Below, piece after piece: positions 8,622 through 16,910 of a stretch of DNA of 49,441 nucleotides (within the stretch, counting starts at the first letter, position 1; every line of letters starts with the position of its first letter). The notes under the pieces are model-generated. The model was given only the letters and a program-made list of their open reading frames with translations. It was not told the DNA's origin and searched no databases. This DNA comes from Flavobacteriales bacterium (GTDB lineage Bacteria; Bacteroidota; Bacteroidia; Flavobacteriales; BACL11). Location of the stretch: the NCBI GenBank assembly GCA_002705205.1, contig PAHP01000001.1, forward strand, positions 1 to 49,441. Reading direction: 5' to 3'. Both the position numbers and the translations under genes were made by a program.

Positions 8622-9467
8622 TTATTTTTTAATAATTCTGAAGATTTGAGCGAGTTTCTCTTTAAGATCTTTTCTGTCAATTATTAGATCAATAAATCCT
8701 TTTTCTAATAGAAATTCAGCAGTTTGGAAGCCTTCAGGCAGATCTTTGCCTATAGTTTCTTTTACTACTTTAGGGCCGGCAAATCCAATTAGTGCTCCAG
8801 GCTCTGCGATATTCATGTCTCCTAACATCGAGAATGAAGCTGTAGCTCCTCCAAAAGTAGGATCAGTACATAATGAGATATATGGTAAGCCTGAGTCGCT
8901 TAGTTGCGCTAATTTAGCTGAGGTTTTTGCTAATTGCATTAGTGATATAGCAGCTTCCATCATTCTAGCCCCTCCAGATTTGGATATGATAATAATTGGG
9001 TGTTTGTTTTCTTTGGCATAATCAATGGCTCTTGCAATTTTCTCACCAACAACAGATCCCATTGATCCTCCAATAAAAGAAAAGTCCATACTTGCAATTA
9101 CAACTTTTTCTCCTTTAATTTTTCCATAAGCAGTCCTAACAGCATCTTTTAATCCTGTTCTCTGTTGCATTGACTGAACTCTTTCTGTATACTTTTTCTT
9201 ATCTTCAAATTCTAAAGGGTCGACTGAAGTCATGTTAGCATCTAATTCAGTAAATTTATTATTGTCAAAAAATATTTTAAAGTATTCGTTTGAACCAATT
9301 CTAGCATGATAATTGCACTTTACACAACAATGGAGATTCTTAATATGCTCCTCAGTTGATATAATGTCCTTGCATCTTGGACATTTGTACCATAATCCAT
9401 CAGGAGTTTCCTTCTTCTGATGAGTTTCAGTAGTGATTCCTTCTTTTATTCTTTTAAACCAACCCAT
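8622..9467 (-). CDS. accD: Acetyl-CoA carboxylase carboxyltransferase subunit beta
   Basis: The 281-residue protein starts with a zinc ribbon (C29, C32, C48, C51 in YKCPRC...[10 protein letters not shown]). The crotonase-fold carboxyltransferase domain follows, with [11 protein letters not shown] and [16 protein letters not shown]. With AccA it transfers the carboxyl group from biotinylated AccB to acetyl-CoA, the first step of fatty acid synthesis. It follows fbaA after one base, so the two are cotranscribed. The biotin ligase that would charge AccB is at 37114. Confidence 0.95.
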   Translation of the reverse strand: MGWFKRIKEGITTETHQKKETPDGLWYKCPRCKDIISTEEHIKNLHCCVKCNYHARIGSNEYFKIFFDNNKFTELDANMTSVDPLEFEDKKKYTERVQSMQQRTGLKDAVRTAYGKIKGEKVVIASMDFSFIGGSMGSVVGEKIARAIDYAKENKHPIIIISKSGGARMMEAAISLMQLAKTSAKLAQLSDSGLPYISLCTDPTFGGATASFSMLGDMNIAEPGALIGFAGPKVVKETIGKDLPEGFQTAEFLLEKGFIDLIIDRKDLKEKLAQIFRIIKK

Positions 9468-9468
9468 C

Positions 9469-10536
9469 TTATTTGTTTCGATTGATATTATTTAGATCAT
9501 TAAATGATCTCTGTAATCTTTTCTTAAAAGTAAGCTCTCCTTCTCTTAAGTACTTTCTAGGGTCGTAATACTTTTTGTTTGGTAATTCTTCTCCTTCAGG
9601 GTTTCCTATTTGTGATTGAACATAATCTATGTATTTTGCAAAATAGTCTCTTACCCCTATTGTGAAGCCCCATTGCAGATCAGTATCAATATTCATTTTT
9701 ATTACACCGTAACCAATAGCCTCAGTTATTTCTTCTTGAGTAGATCCAGAGCCGCCATGAAAAACAAAATTTACCGGTTTTTGTTTAGTGTTAAATTTAT
9801 CTTGTATATATATCTGGGATTTATCCAATATATTTGGTGTTAAAACGACATTTCCTGGTTTATATACCCCATGTACATTGCCAAATGCTGCTGCGATTGT
9901 AAATTTATCAGATATTTTCATTAATTCTTCATAAGCATAAGCAACTTCTTTAGGTTGAGTATATAATTTTGAGATATCAACATCTGAGTTGTCTACACCA
10001 TCTTCTTCGCCTCCAGTAATTCCTAATTCAATCTCTAAAGTCATATCAATAGCACTCATTCTCTTTAGATATCTTTTACATATCTCGATGTTCTCTTCTA
10101 AAGGTTCTTCTGATAAATCAATCATATGAGAAGAGTATAATGGTTTCCCGTGTGCTGCATAGAATTCCTCTCCAGCATCAAGCAACCCATCTATCCAGGG
10201 TAATAGTTTTTTAGCTGCATGGTCAGTATGTAGGATTATACTTGCACCATATATTTCAGCCATTTGATGTACATGCATTGCTCCTGATATCCCACCTGCT
10301 ATCGCAGATTCATGCTTATCATTCGATAGCCCTTTTCCTGCATAAAATTGACAGCCTCCACTTGAAAATTGAATGATTGCTGGTGAATTTAATTCAGATG
10401 CAGTTTCTAATACAGCATTAACAGTGCTTGTGTTTGTGACATTTATAGCTGGTAGTGCATAATTATTCTGTTTTGCATCTTCAAAAACTTTTTGGACTTG
10501 TTTGCCACTAAGTACTCCTGACTCAAATTTTGACAT
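9469..10536 (-). CDS. fbaA: Class II fructose-bisphosphate aldolase
   Basis: This is the zinc-dependent aldolase of glycolysis and gluconeogenesis, 355 residues. The metal/catalytic TDH at 104-106 ([13 protein letters not shown]), later zinc-binding histidines in [10 protein letters not shown] and FHGGSGS, and NIDTDLQWG are all present. Length and order match the class IIA (E. coli FbaA) form. It is the first gene of a unit with accD. An inverted repeat overlaps its putative -7 box. The start at 10536 gives the normal [11 protein letters not shown] beginning. Confidence 0.95.
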   Translation of the reverse strand: MSKFESGVLSGKQVQKVFEDAKQNNYALPAINVTNTSTVNAVLETASELNSPAIIQFSSGGCQFYAGKGLSNDKHESAIAGGISGAMHVHQMAEIYGASIILHTDHAAKKLLPWIDGLLDAGEEFYAAHGKPLYSSHMIDLSEEPLEENIEICKRYLKRMSAIDMTLEIELGITGGEEDGVDNSDVDISKLYTQPKEVAYAYEELMKISDKFTIAAAFGNVHGVYKPGNVVLTPNILDKSQIYIQDKFNTKQKPVNFVFHGGSGSTQEEITEAIGYGVIKMNIDTDLQWGFTIGVRDYFAKYIDYVQSQIGNPEGEELPNKKYYDPRKYLREGELTFKKRLQRSFNDLNNINRNK

Positions 10537-10560
10537 TAGTTTTCTGTTTTATAGATTTAG

Positions 10561-10586
10561 AGCAACAAAACTATAATATTGTTGCT
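10561..10586 (-). promoter_or_regulatory. Putative fbaA promoter with overlapping inverted repeat
   Basis: TAGTTTTG on the minus strand (complement of 10566-10573) fits TAnnTTTG and lies 30 bases before fbaA. It is embedded in an inverted repeat, AGCAACAA (10561-10568) and TTGTTGCT (10579-10586), with a ten-base spacer. This could be an operator or a weak hairpin; no regulator can be named. Confidence 0.4.
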
Positions 10587-10647
10587 AATTGAAGCATGGA
10601 TTTTACAATATTTTCATATTATTGGATATTAATAAAAAACAAAGCTA

Positions 10648-11364
10648 GTGGTAACAAAAAAACAGATAAAATTAATTAAGAGTTTAGCTTTTAAAAAGAA
10701 TAGAATTAAGCATCAATTATTTGTTGTAGAGGGCCATAAGATAGTAGCAGAGTTATTGGACTCTAATTATGAGATTGTTAGCTTATTTGCCACTATAGAT
10801 TGGATTAGCAAGAATTCAGTTAACAATGTAATTCAAGTGACCAATTCTGATTTAAGTAGAATAAGTAACCAAAAGAGTCCTAATGAGGTTTTAGCTCTTG
10901 TCAAGATCAAAAAAAATCAAATTCTTCATCTTGATGGCATAACATTAGTTTTAGATAATATTAATGATCCTGGAAATTTAGGTACTATTGTAAGGGCATG
11001 TGACTGGTTTGGGGTGAAACAGATTATTTGCTCAAGAGATACTGTCGATATTTATAATCCAAAGGTAGTTCAATCAGCTATGGGTTCTCTTCTTAGAATA
11101 AATGTGTCTTATACTGATTTATCAGATTATTTAAGAAATGTCAGCAAACCAATTTATGGTGCTTATATGCATGGGGATAATATATTAGATATGGAATTCC
11201 CTAAAGATCTATGCCTTATAATGGGAAATGAAGCGCATGGGATTTCAACAGAAATTTCACAATATATTGATTATCAATCTAGTATAAGAAACATAGGTAA
11301 TAGTGCAGAATCATTAAATGTAGCAATGGCAACATCAATCTTTTTGTATGAAATTTCTAATTAA
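10648..11364 (+). CDS. TrmH-family (SPOUT) RNA 2'-O-methyltransferase
   Basis: The 238-residue protein has a short substrate-binding N-terminal region (FVVEGHKIVAELL) and a SPOUT catalytic domain. The three SPOUT motifs are clear: NINDPGNLGTIVRACDWFG, LIMGNEAHGIS and IGNSAESLNVAMATSIFLYE. Such enzymes methylate ribose 2'-OH in rRNA or tRNA using S-adenosylmethionine; the target site cannot be read from the sequence. The start is a GTG at 10648, because a stop lies just upstream in frame and no ATG is near. It ends on a TTAA shared with the convergent gene at 11361. Confidence 0.88.
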   Translation: MVTKKQIKLIKSLAFKKNRIKHQLFVVEGHKIVAELLDSNYEIVSLFATIDWISKNSVNNVIQVTNSDLSRISNQKSPNEVLALVKIKKNQILHLDGITLVLDNINDPGNLGTIVRACDWFGVKQIICSRDTVDIYNPKVVQSAMGSLLRINVSYTDLSDYLRNVSKPIYGAYMHGDNILDMEFPKDLCLIMGNEAHGISTEISQYIDYQSSIRNIGNSAESLNVAMATSIFLYEISN

Positions 11365-11639
11365 TCTAATCCAGGACGGAATTTATCTTCCCATCTAAGT
11401 CCTTCCCATCCACATTCATTACAGACATATCTTCGGGCATCAAAAATACTAAATGTCGTATGATGTAATAAACGATCAGTTAGAGTTCTTCTTATTCTGT
11501 TAAGAGCATGAAAGCAATCAGGACAAGCGTTAGTGCAATTTGCATGGACCTGCTTTTTTCCAATTCCCCATTTCTTGAATAAGAACAAAACAATTACATA
11601 TATAATAAGAATAATAAAAATTATTAAAAACTCATCCAT
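11361..11639 (-). CDS. Small membrane-anchored zinc-ribbon protein
   Basis: The protein has 92 residues: one N-terminal transmembrane helix (about 4-21) and then a cytoplasmic domain with a CPDC pair (NACPDCFHAL) and a CNEC pair (YVCNECGWEGLRW). The two pairs would bind one zinc. This looks like a conserved Bacteroidota hypothetical protein, but I cannot give it a function. It has its own TAnnTTTG box about 45 bases upstream. Confidence 0.75.
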   Translation of the reverse strand: MDEFLIIFIILIIYVIVLFLFKKWGIGKKQVHANCTNACPDCFHALNRIRRTLTDRLLHHTTFSIFDARRYVCNECGWEGLRWEDKFRPGLD

Positions 11640-11683
11640 ATTAAAATAAGTATACTAAAGTTAATATTTAATTTTCATCGAGT

Positions 11684-11691
11684 CAAATATA
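11684..11691 (-). promoter_or_regulatory. Putative -7 box (TATATTTG) for the zinc-ribbon gene
   Basis: TATATTTG on the minus strand fits TAnnTTTG, 45 bases before the ATG at 11639, within the 111-base gap after porT. An imperfect hairpin (AGAGTA...TACTCT, about 11715-11743) lies in the same gap, but it has no convincing T-tract. Confidence 0.4.
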
Positions 11692-11750
11692 ATGATTTTT
11701 TATTTTAGAGTACTACTATTAGTATGAAATACTCTTTAAAGTGTTGATTT

Positions 11751-12467
11751 TTATTCAAAAGTAAAAGATAGCATCCATCCATTTGTGCTAAGTCGATTAA
11801 TTGACTTAGTATAAATAGACTCATCTTGCGAAAGTAGATTTAAGAATCCATGTGATAGCTTTATTTGAGGTGAGAACTTAAAATACTCAAGGTAGAAATC
11901 AATTCCAAATCCAATTTCTCCCATTAAATCATTTTCCATAAGCTTTACAATTTCTTGCCCTTCATCATCAATTTGATCTTTTGAGGCAATATCCATGCTG
12001 TATTTGATACCACCAACCACATAAGTTCTAAAATTGTTATACCTAGCTGATTTGTATTTGATATAAATAGGAAAGTCTATTAGTGTTGATTCAATCTTTT
12101 TGATACGGTTATCGTCAGTATTTAGACTGTCAGCAAAGCCATAATATAAATGTCTTTCTCCAAATATAAGCGCTGGAACAAAACGTAGATCAGTATACTT
12201 CCCTAATCTTAAATTTGAGACAATCCCTAGATTAAATCCTTTTTGACTTTTAGAATAAAGAGTTTTTAAAGTATCATTGGTTATAGTATTAGCATTCTTC
12301 TTGATATTAAAATTTAGATTGTTTATTCCAAGAGTAAACCCAAAATGTAGTTTCTTGTAATCATACCTGATTAAGTTTTGAGGTTTTTTTATCCTTTGTG
12401 CAGTAGCACTTATTGTTCCAAGAAGAACAAAAGATATGAATAGATATTTAATTAGAGTCTGCATCAC
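11751..12467 (-). CDS. porT: PorT/SprT-like outer-membrane beta-barrel protein (type IX secretion)
   Basis: The 239-codon gene encodes a signal peptide (cleavage likely after ISATAQ) and a small beta-barrel with alternating hydrophobic strands, ending in FTFE (aromatic C-terminus). The start of the mature part (LIRYDYKKLHFGFTLGIN) and the length resemble PorT/SprT of the T9SS. The gene lies directly after ubiE, as sprT does in other flavobacteria (from memory of the family's synteny). PorT is needed for secretion and, in gliding species, motility. The barrel class is sure; the exact PorT assignment rests on similarity plus neighbourhood. Confidence 0.75.
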   Translation of the reverse strand: MMQTLIKYLFISFVLLGTISATAQRIKKPQNLIRYDYKKLHFGFTLGINNLNFNIKKNANTITNDTLKTLYSKSQKGFNLGIVSNLRLGKYTDLRFVPALIFGERHLYYGFADSLNTDDNRIKKIESTLIDFPIYIKYKSARYNNFRTYVVGGIKYSMDIASKDQIDDEGQEIVKLMENDLMGEIGFGIDFYLEYFKFSPQIKLSHGFLNLLSQDESIYTKSINRLSTNGWMLSFTFE

Positions 12468-12486
12468 GCCCTAAACGATTAGGAGA

Positions 12487-13206
12487 TTATTTTATTGCAA
12501 TGTAAAGGGATACAATGCCTAATGTTAGCGGGATATGCTTACACTTTTTAAATCCAGCATTTTTGAGTTCAGTAATAAATTTATCTCCAGAGGGGAATGC
12601 GTCAACAGAATCTGGTAAGTATTTATAAGCATTTTTGTCTTTGGATATAAAATATCCAATTTTAGGTAATAAATAATGAAAATACAATTTGTAGAGTTGT
12701 TTTAATGGAAAATATTTAGGTGTTGAAGGCTCTAAAATTGCAACCATGCCATTATTTGATAATACCCTGTGCATTTCTTTAAGTCCTTTTTGTAGGTTCT
12801 CAAAATTTCTAACTCCAAATCCAGCGGTCATTGCTTCAAAAGAATTGTCTTTAAAAGGCAAGTTTTCTGAGTCAGCTTGTTGTAGCGTAATTCTATCCTC
12901 AAGTTTTTTGTTGTAAATTTTCTTGTTACCTACATCAAGCATTCCTTTTGATATGTCAATTCCTGTAATTTGTGCTGTAGTATATTTTGCTGCAATAATA
13001 GCAAAGTCCCCGGTTCCTGTAGCAATATCAAGAATTTTTGCTGGCTTGTTGATTAGTTTTTTTATTGCAATCTTTCTCCATAAATTATCAAGGCCAAATG
13101 ATAAAGAGTGGTTTAAGAAATCATAACTTTCAGCAATGTTATTAAACATCTTAGTTATTTGTTCTTTTTTACTTTCTGTATTATTGTAAGGTGTAACCTC
13201 TGTCAT
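12487..13206 (-). CDS. ubiE: Demethylmenaquinone methyltransferase (UbiE/MenG)
   Basis: This 239-residue class I SAM-dependent methyltransferase makes the last step of menaquinone synthesis. Visible motifs are MFNNIAESYDFLNHSLSFG and ILDIATGTGDFAI (SAM-binding). AMTAGFGVRNFENLQKGLKE and VAILEPSTP are the UbiE/COQ5 signatures, and LTLGIVSLYIAIK ends the protein. Its start overlaps the end of the upstream kinase gene by four bases, so translation is probably coupled. Bacteroidota usually lack ubiquinone, so menaquinone is the likely substrate. Confidence 0.93.
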   Translation of the reverse strand: MTEVTPYNNTESKKEQITKMFNNIAESYDFLNHSLSFGLDNLWRKIAIKKLINKPAKILDIATGTGDFAIIAAKYTTAQITGIDISKGMLDVGNKKIYNKKLEDRITLQQADSENLPFKDNSFEAMTAGFGVRNFENLQKGLKEMHRVLSNNGMVAILEPSTPKYFPLKQLYKLYFHYLLPKIGYFISKDKNAYKYLPDSVDAFPSGDKFITELKNAGFKKCKHIPLTLGIVSLYIAIK

Positions 13207-14180
13207 AAGATAATATGTTTTTTTGCCTCTGAGAGTAGTTTGTCTTTATTGATAGGTACAACTCCTACGTCTTCACAAACAATACCTCCAGCAAGAGCTG
13301 ATAGAATGGAAAGATTAAGAAAACTAAGATTTGAGGCTAAACAGAGTGATGCAACTGAGACTACAGTGTCTCCAGCTCCTGATACATCAATAATTTTTCT
13401 TTTAAAAGCAGGCGTGTGTTTAAATTCTTGATTTGTGTTGATGCAGATTCCTTTTTCTGCTAAAGTAAGTAATATTCCTTTTGCATTTAAGATTTCTTTT
13501 AATTCAGATGAAGCTTTTTCAAGTTCTGACATATTGTCTGCATTACAATTAATATTCATTCCTGAGTTAATCTCTGCTAGGTTTGGTTTGAATATGGTAC
13601 AGTTCTTGTATGAATAGAAGTTTTGGCTCTTAGGGTCAACAATTGTTGGGATATTCTGCTTATTTGTAATTTTAATTACTTCTTGAATTATTTTATGAGT
13701 TAATACGCCTTTATTATAATCCTGTAAGATTACAACATCCATATCATTAATTAATTTAGTTACTATCTCTAAGAATTTATCTTCATTTTGTATTGGGTGT
13801 ATGTCTTCTTCATCTACTCTTAATTGATGTTGTAGTTGGGCAATTACTCTTGTTTTTGTAGTTGTTTTTCTTCCTTTTGTAAGAAGAATACCTTCTGTAG
13901 ATAACTCCTCTTCTTGCATAAGTTCTTTAAACAATTTCCCTCTGTTTCCATCACCAATCACTGAACATAAAATAGGTGTAGCTCCTAAAGCTTTCAGATT
14001 TAATGCAACATTTGCTGCTCCTCCTAATCTATTTTCGTGTTTATTTATTTCTACTACAGGAACGGGTGCTTCAGGTGACATTCTATTAATTTTCCCCCAC
14101 ATATATGCATCAATCATGGAATCTCCTATTATTAGTACTCTCTTGGATTTAAACTCATTAAATAGTTGCTCAAAATCCAT
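13203..14180 (-). CDS. PfkB-family carbohydrate kinase, similar to heptose-7-phosphate kinase (HldE N-domain)
   Basis: The 325-residue ribokinase-fold protein has GDSMIDAYMWGKINRMSPEAP, RLGGAANVALNLKALG (51-66) and the catalytic SGAGDT (267-272). The pattern matches RfaE/HldE domain I, which makes D-glycero-D-manno-heptose 1,7-bisphosphate for LPS core. No cytidylyltransferase domain is fused, so the second activity would have to come from another gene. It sits in a four-gene unit, sharing one base with the upstream aminotransferase and overlapping ubiE by four. A different sugar phosphate substrate remains possible. Confidence 0.8.
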   Translation of the reverse strand: MDFEQLFNEFKSKRVLIIGDSMIDAYMWGKINRMSPEAPVPVVEINKHENRLGGAANVALNLKALGATPILCSVIGDGNRGKLFKELMQEEELSTEGILLTKGRKTTTKTRVIAQLQHQLRVDEEDIHPIQNEDKFLEIVTKLINDMDVVILQDYNKGVLTHKIIQEVIKITNKQNIPTIVDPKSQNFYSYKNCTIFKPNLAEINSGMNINCNADNMSELEKASSELKEILNAKGILLTLAEKGICINTNQEFKHTPAFKRKIIDVSGAGDTVVSVASLCLASNLSFLNLSILSALAGGIVCEDVGVVPINKDKLLSEAKKHIIL

Positions 14181-15379
14181 TATGATAGTTTCTCTAGTTG
14201 TTTTTTAATTCTTTTCATGGCTTCTCTTAGTTTATCATCAGCAGCTGCATATGAAATTCGAATACATTCAGGATTGCCAAATGCATCACCTGCAACACAG
14301 GCAACATGTGCAGAGTTTAATAAATACATACATAAATCATTTGCATTATTAATACTTGTTTCTCCATCAGACTTTCCAAAGTATGAAGAAATATCAGGGA
14401 ATACATAAAAAGCCCCTTGAGGTATATTACATCTTATGCCTGGAATGTCTTTTAGAAGTTTTACAAGTAGGTCCCTTCTATTTAGGAAGGTGTCTTTCAT
14501 TGCTTGTGTTGTTGATCTTGGTTCGGCAAGCATAGCTCTTTCAGTAGCTTTTTGTGCTATTGCACAAGTAGCAGAAGTAATTTGCCCTTGTATCTTGTTG
14601 CATGCTTTGGCGATCCAAAGAGGAGCGCCAATAAAACCAACACGCCATCCAGTCATAGCAAATCCTTTGGAAACTCCATTAACGGTAATTGTACGGTCAG
14701 TCATTGAGGGGATGCTACCCATACTAAAGTGTTTTTTAGTAAAATTAATATGTTCATATATTTCATCAGCAATAATATAGATCTGAGGATATTTTTCTAG
14801 CATCTTTGCAATTGCTTCTAATTCTGATTGAGTATATACAGTTCCACTAGGGTTGCACGGAGAACTAAACATTAGCATTTTAGTATTAGGTGTAATGCAA
14901 GCCTCCAATTGTTCAGGCGTCACTTTAAAGTCAACATCAATTGTTGAAGGCACTTCAACAGGAACTCCTTCAGCAAGCTTTACAATTTCAGCATAGCTTA
15001 CCCAGTAAGGACACGGCATTAGTACCTCGTCTCCAGCATTCAGCAAGCTTAAACATACATTAGCTAATGATTGCTTTGCGCCAGTTGAGGTTACAATCTG
15101 ATCTACTGTATATTCTAAATCATTATCTCTTTTGAATTTTGCTACAATTGCACTTCTTAGTTCAGGCAAACCAGCTACAGGTGTGTAATGTGAGAAATTA
15201 TCATCAATTGCTTTTTTAGCTGCTTCTTTAATAAATTGTGGAGTGTCAAAATCTGGTTCTCCTAAGCTTAAAGGAATGATATCAATTCCTTTTGCTTGCA
15301 GTTCTCTACTCATTCTTGCCATAGCAAGGGTTGCTGATTCTGCTAGACGATTTAGTCTATCTGATACTTTTTTCATCAT
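14180..15379 (-). CDS. Aspartate aminotransferase (class I/II, PLP-dependent)
   Basis: The 399-residue fold-type I aminotransferase has the PLP lysine K238 in TVNGVSKGFAMTGWRVGFIG. Also present are the substrate loop SLGEPDFDTP, SSPCNPSGT and IADEIYEH, and a C-terminal RISYAAADDKLREAM. This is the subgroup-I gamma (thermostable) aspartate aminotransferase type. It makes aspartate from oxaloacetate and glutamate, and may also accept other amino acids. It is the first gene of the aspC-pfkB-ubiE-porT unit, with a TAnnTTTG box 18 bases before the start. Confidence 0.9.
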   Translation of the reverse strand: MMKKVSDRLNRLAESATLAMARMSRELQAKGIDIIPLSLGEPDFDTPQFIKEAAKKAIDDNFSHYTPVAGLPELRSAIVAKFKRDNDLEYTVDQIVTSTGAKQSLANVCLSLLNAGDEVLMPCPYWVSYAEIVKLAEGVPVEVPSTIDVDFKVTPEQLEACITPNTKMLMFSSPCNPSGTVYTQSELEAIAKMLEKYPQIYIIADEIYEHINFTKKHFSMGSIPSMTDRTITVNGVSKGFAMTGWRVGFIGAPLWIAKACNKIQGQITSATCAIAQKATERAMLAEPRSTTQAMKDTFLNRRDLLVKLLKDIPGIRCNIPQGAFYVFPDISSYFGKSDGETSINNANDLCMYLLNSAHVACVAGDAFGNPECIRISYAAADDKLREAMKRIKKQLEKLS

Positions 15380-15396
15380 TGATTTTTTTGATTTTG

Positions 15397-15404
15397 CAAA
15401 TATA
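15397..15404 (-). promoter_or_regulatory. Putative -7 box (TATATTTG) for the aminotransferase-porT unit
   Basis: TATATTTG on the minus strand fits TAnnTTTG and ends 18 bases before the start at 15379, predicting a leader of about 12 nt. Confidence 0.5.
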
Positions 15405-15458
15405 TGAAGTAGAATTGAGTAGTTTGTTTTTAACTCCTTTTTTTACTAGTTTTACGAA

Positions 15459-15797
15459 ATGAAAAGAATATTATTTATTGTTATACTAACTTTCTGTGCT
15501 ACTACTACTACTAAAGCTCAGAAAGTCTTTTCAGTAGAATATGCTAGTCAAGCGGATATAAAAGTATATGTAGCTGATTATGAGAGTAGAGCTGATTTAT
15601 CTGTCTATAAAGTTGATTACGAAAGTAGAGCAGGAAAAAATGATGGTAATTGGTTTTTTGTTGATTATTCTAGTAGAGCAGATAAGAAGATATTTTTTGT
15701 TGATTATGCTTCGCAAGCAGATATTATTATCTGCTTTGTTGATTATAGTAGTAGGGCAGGGTGGAAGAAGAAAGAGAAGATGCATCTATTTTATTAA
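15459..15797 (+). CDS. Secreted 7(1) septoil-knot (DUF6150) repeat protein
   Basis: The protein has 112 residues with a signal peptide (cleavage near TTTKAQ). The rest is six imperfect repeats of about 14 residues built on [VA]DYxSxA followed by short strands, such as VEYASQAD, VDYESRAG and VDYSSRAD. This pattern matches the DUF6150 / septknot family, whose predicted structure is a 7(1) torus knot, among the most complex protein knots proposed. The function is unknown. The stop codon abuts the ATG of the next gene (TAAATG). It opens a small plus-strand island of secreted proteins between two large minus-strand units. Confidence 0.85.
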   Translation: MKRILFIVILTFCATTTTKAQKVFSVEYASQADIKVYVADYESRADLSVYKVDYESRAGKNDGNWFFVDYSSRADKKIFFVDYASQADIIICFVDYSSRAGWKKKEKMHLFY

Positions 15798-16394
15798 ATG
15801 AGGAATTTATTACTTATATTATTTTCTTTTCCTTTTATGACAGTTGCTCAGCAATACAATTCAGCTTGTCCTTATGATAATAATGTTAGAGACACATTAG
15901 ACTTTTCATCTGCAGTTGCTGGGGCTTCACATGATGCTTGGATCTGGTCAGGTGATTACATATGGGCTATTGGGATGAAATCATCTTTAAGCTACGGAAT
16001 AACTACTTGTATAGATCCTTTTAATATCAGAGATAATGATTCTCATATTTCTATTTATACTCATGGAGGAGGGCAATCTTTAGCATTTAATGATGATCAA
16101 TGTAGTAATTATCAATATCATTCTACGGTTATTTTCTCTCCTCCTACTGATGGGGATTATGATATCTTATTTGATGAGCACACAGGTGTTTATTGTTCTC
16201 ATTTGAGTGATCCATTTGATTTTTATGATTATTATATTGAGGTGCTTGAAATAACAGATATAAAAGAATATAATACAAGCAAAAAAATACTTAAGATAAC
16301 AGATATTTTAGGAAGAGAGACTAAAAATACAAATCAACTTCTCTTTTACATCTATGATGATGGAAGAGTAGAGAAAAGAATAGTTGTAGAATAA
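15798..16394 (+). CDS. Secreted protein with LGRE...YDDG...VEKRI C-terminal tail (T9SS-like)
   Basis: The protein has 198 residues: a signal peptide (cleavage near MTVAQ), then a beta-rich region with paired cysteines (SACPYDN, TTCIDP, DQCSN, VYCSH) and aromatic/Asp-rich segments such as FDFYDYYIEVLEITD. The last 35 residues form a tail with KILKITDILGRET and YIYDDGRVEKRIVVE. The same tail ends the protein at 48230-49330 and survives as a fossil at 459-554. It resembles the last third of a type A T9SS sorting domain without the YPNP part. The gene starts exactly after the knot protein's stop. I cannot name the central domain. Confidence 0.8.
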   Translation: MRNLLLILFSFPFMTVAQQYNSACPYDNNVRDTLDFSSAVAGASHDAWIWSGDYIWAIGMKSSLSYGITTCIDPFNIRDNDSHISIYTHGGGQSLAFNDDQCSNYQYHSTVIFSPPTDGDYDILFDEHTGVYCSHLSDPFDFYDYYIEVLEITDIKEYNTSKKILKITDILGRETKNTNQLLFYIYDDGRVEKRIVVE

Positions 16395-16520
16395 ATGACT
16401 AGATTAATGTACCTTTTATTACTTTGCTTTCCTATTGTTGGGTGGAGTCAAATTACTGTTCAAGAGAATAATAGAAAAGCAAGAAATATGCAGCTTTCTG
16501 ATGATTTTGCTTGGAATTAA
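16395..16520 (+). CDS. Mini-ORF with signal peptide (41 residues)
   Basis: An ATG directly abuts the stop of the previous gene (TAAATG), the same junction as the one before it. It encodes MTRLMYLLLLCFPIVGWSQ, a textbook signal peptide, then about 22 residues ending FAWN and a TAA. Either a tiny secreted peptide is made, or this is the 5' remnant of a truncated secreted protein. The exact stop-start junction argues that the start is genuine. Confidence 0.5.
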   Translation: MTRLMYLLLLCFPIVGWSQITVQENNRKARNMQLSDDFAWN

Positions 16521-16543
16521 TTATACATTTTAAAAATTGAATT

Positions 16544-16877
16544 ATGAAGAAAATTATTTATTTCTATTATATTTAGTGGCTGTGTTGGTCTACATAATGG
16601 ATATTTGACCGGGGTTGCTCCTCCAGATCAAAATAACTTTAAGTATGTTGGTAATGCAATTGGGAAGTCTCAAGCAACTTATTATTTTGGTATAGGGGGG
16701 CTTTTGAAAGAGGGGTTAGTTCGAGAAGCAAAAGATAATCTTATTGTCAATAACCCTATTAAGAATGGTCAGGTTCTTGTAAATTACACAGTAGATCATG
16801 AGAAGTCTTTTTATTTATTTGTCTGGACTCATAGAGTGATAATTACTGCTGATATACTTGAGTATGATCAACAGTAA
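16544..16877 (+). pseudogene. Frameshifted lipoprotein gene, DUF6567-like
   Basis: An ATG at 16544 opens MKKIIYFYYI and stops. One base out of frame, the sequence continues as SIIFSGCVGLHNGYLTG, a lipobox (FSGC) and the start of a small lipoprotein family that I recognise as DUF6567. It runs through FKYVGNAIGKSQATYYFG, IGGLLKEGLVREAKDNL and IITADILEY to a stop at 16877. One extra base in the T/A-rich stretch around 16555-16565 explains the break, since the span is 334 bases (not a multiple of three). The lesion could be a real mutation or a sequencing/assembly error. If real, no full lipoprotein is made. Confidence 0.7.
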
Positions 16878-16883
16878 GAATGA

Positions 16884-16910
16884 TTTTTAAGTTTGAGTAT
16901 TACTTAAAAA
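16884..16910. terminator. AT-rich bidirectional hairpin between convergent units
   Basis: TTTTTAAGT (16884-16892) and ACTTAAAAA (16902-16910) are perfect inverted repeats around a nine-base loop. They sit between the end of the lipoprotein pseudogene and the meaB stop codon, which lies inside the right arm. The stem is weak (only one G-C pair), so termination strength is uncertain. Confidence 0.4.

Noticed and set aside
11706-11745. A hairpin downstream of porT as its terminator
   Set aside because: The stem is only six base pairs with an irregular inner part, and no T-run follows on the minus strand.
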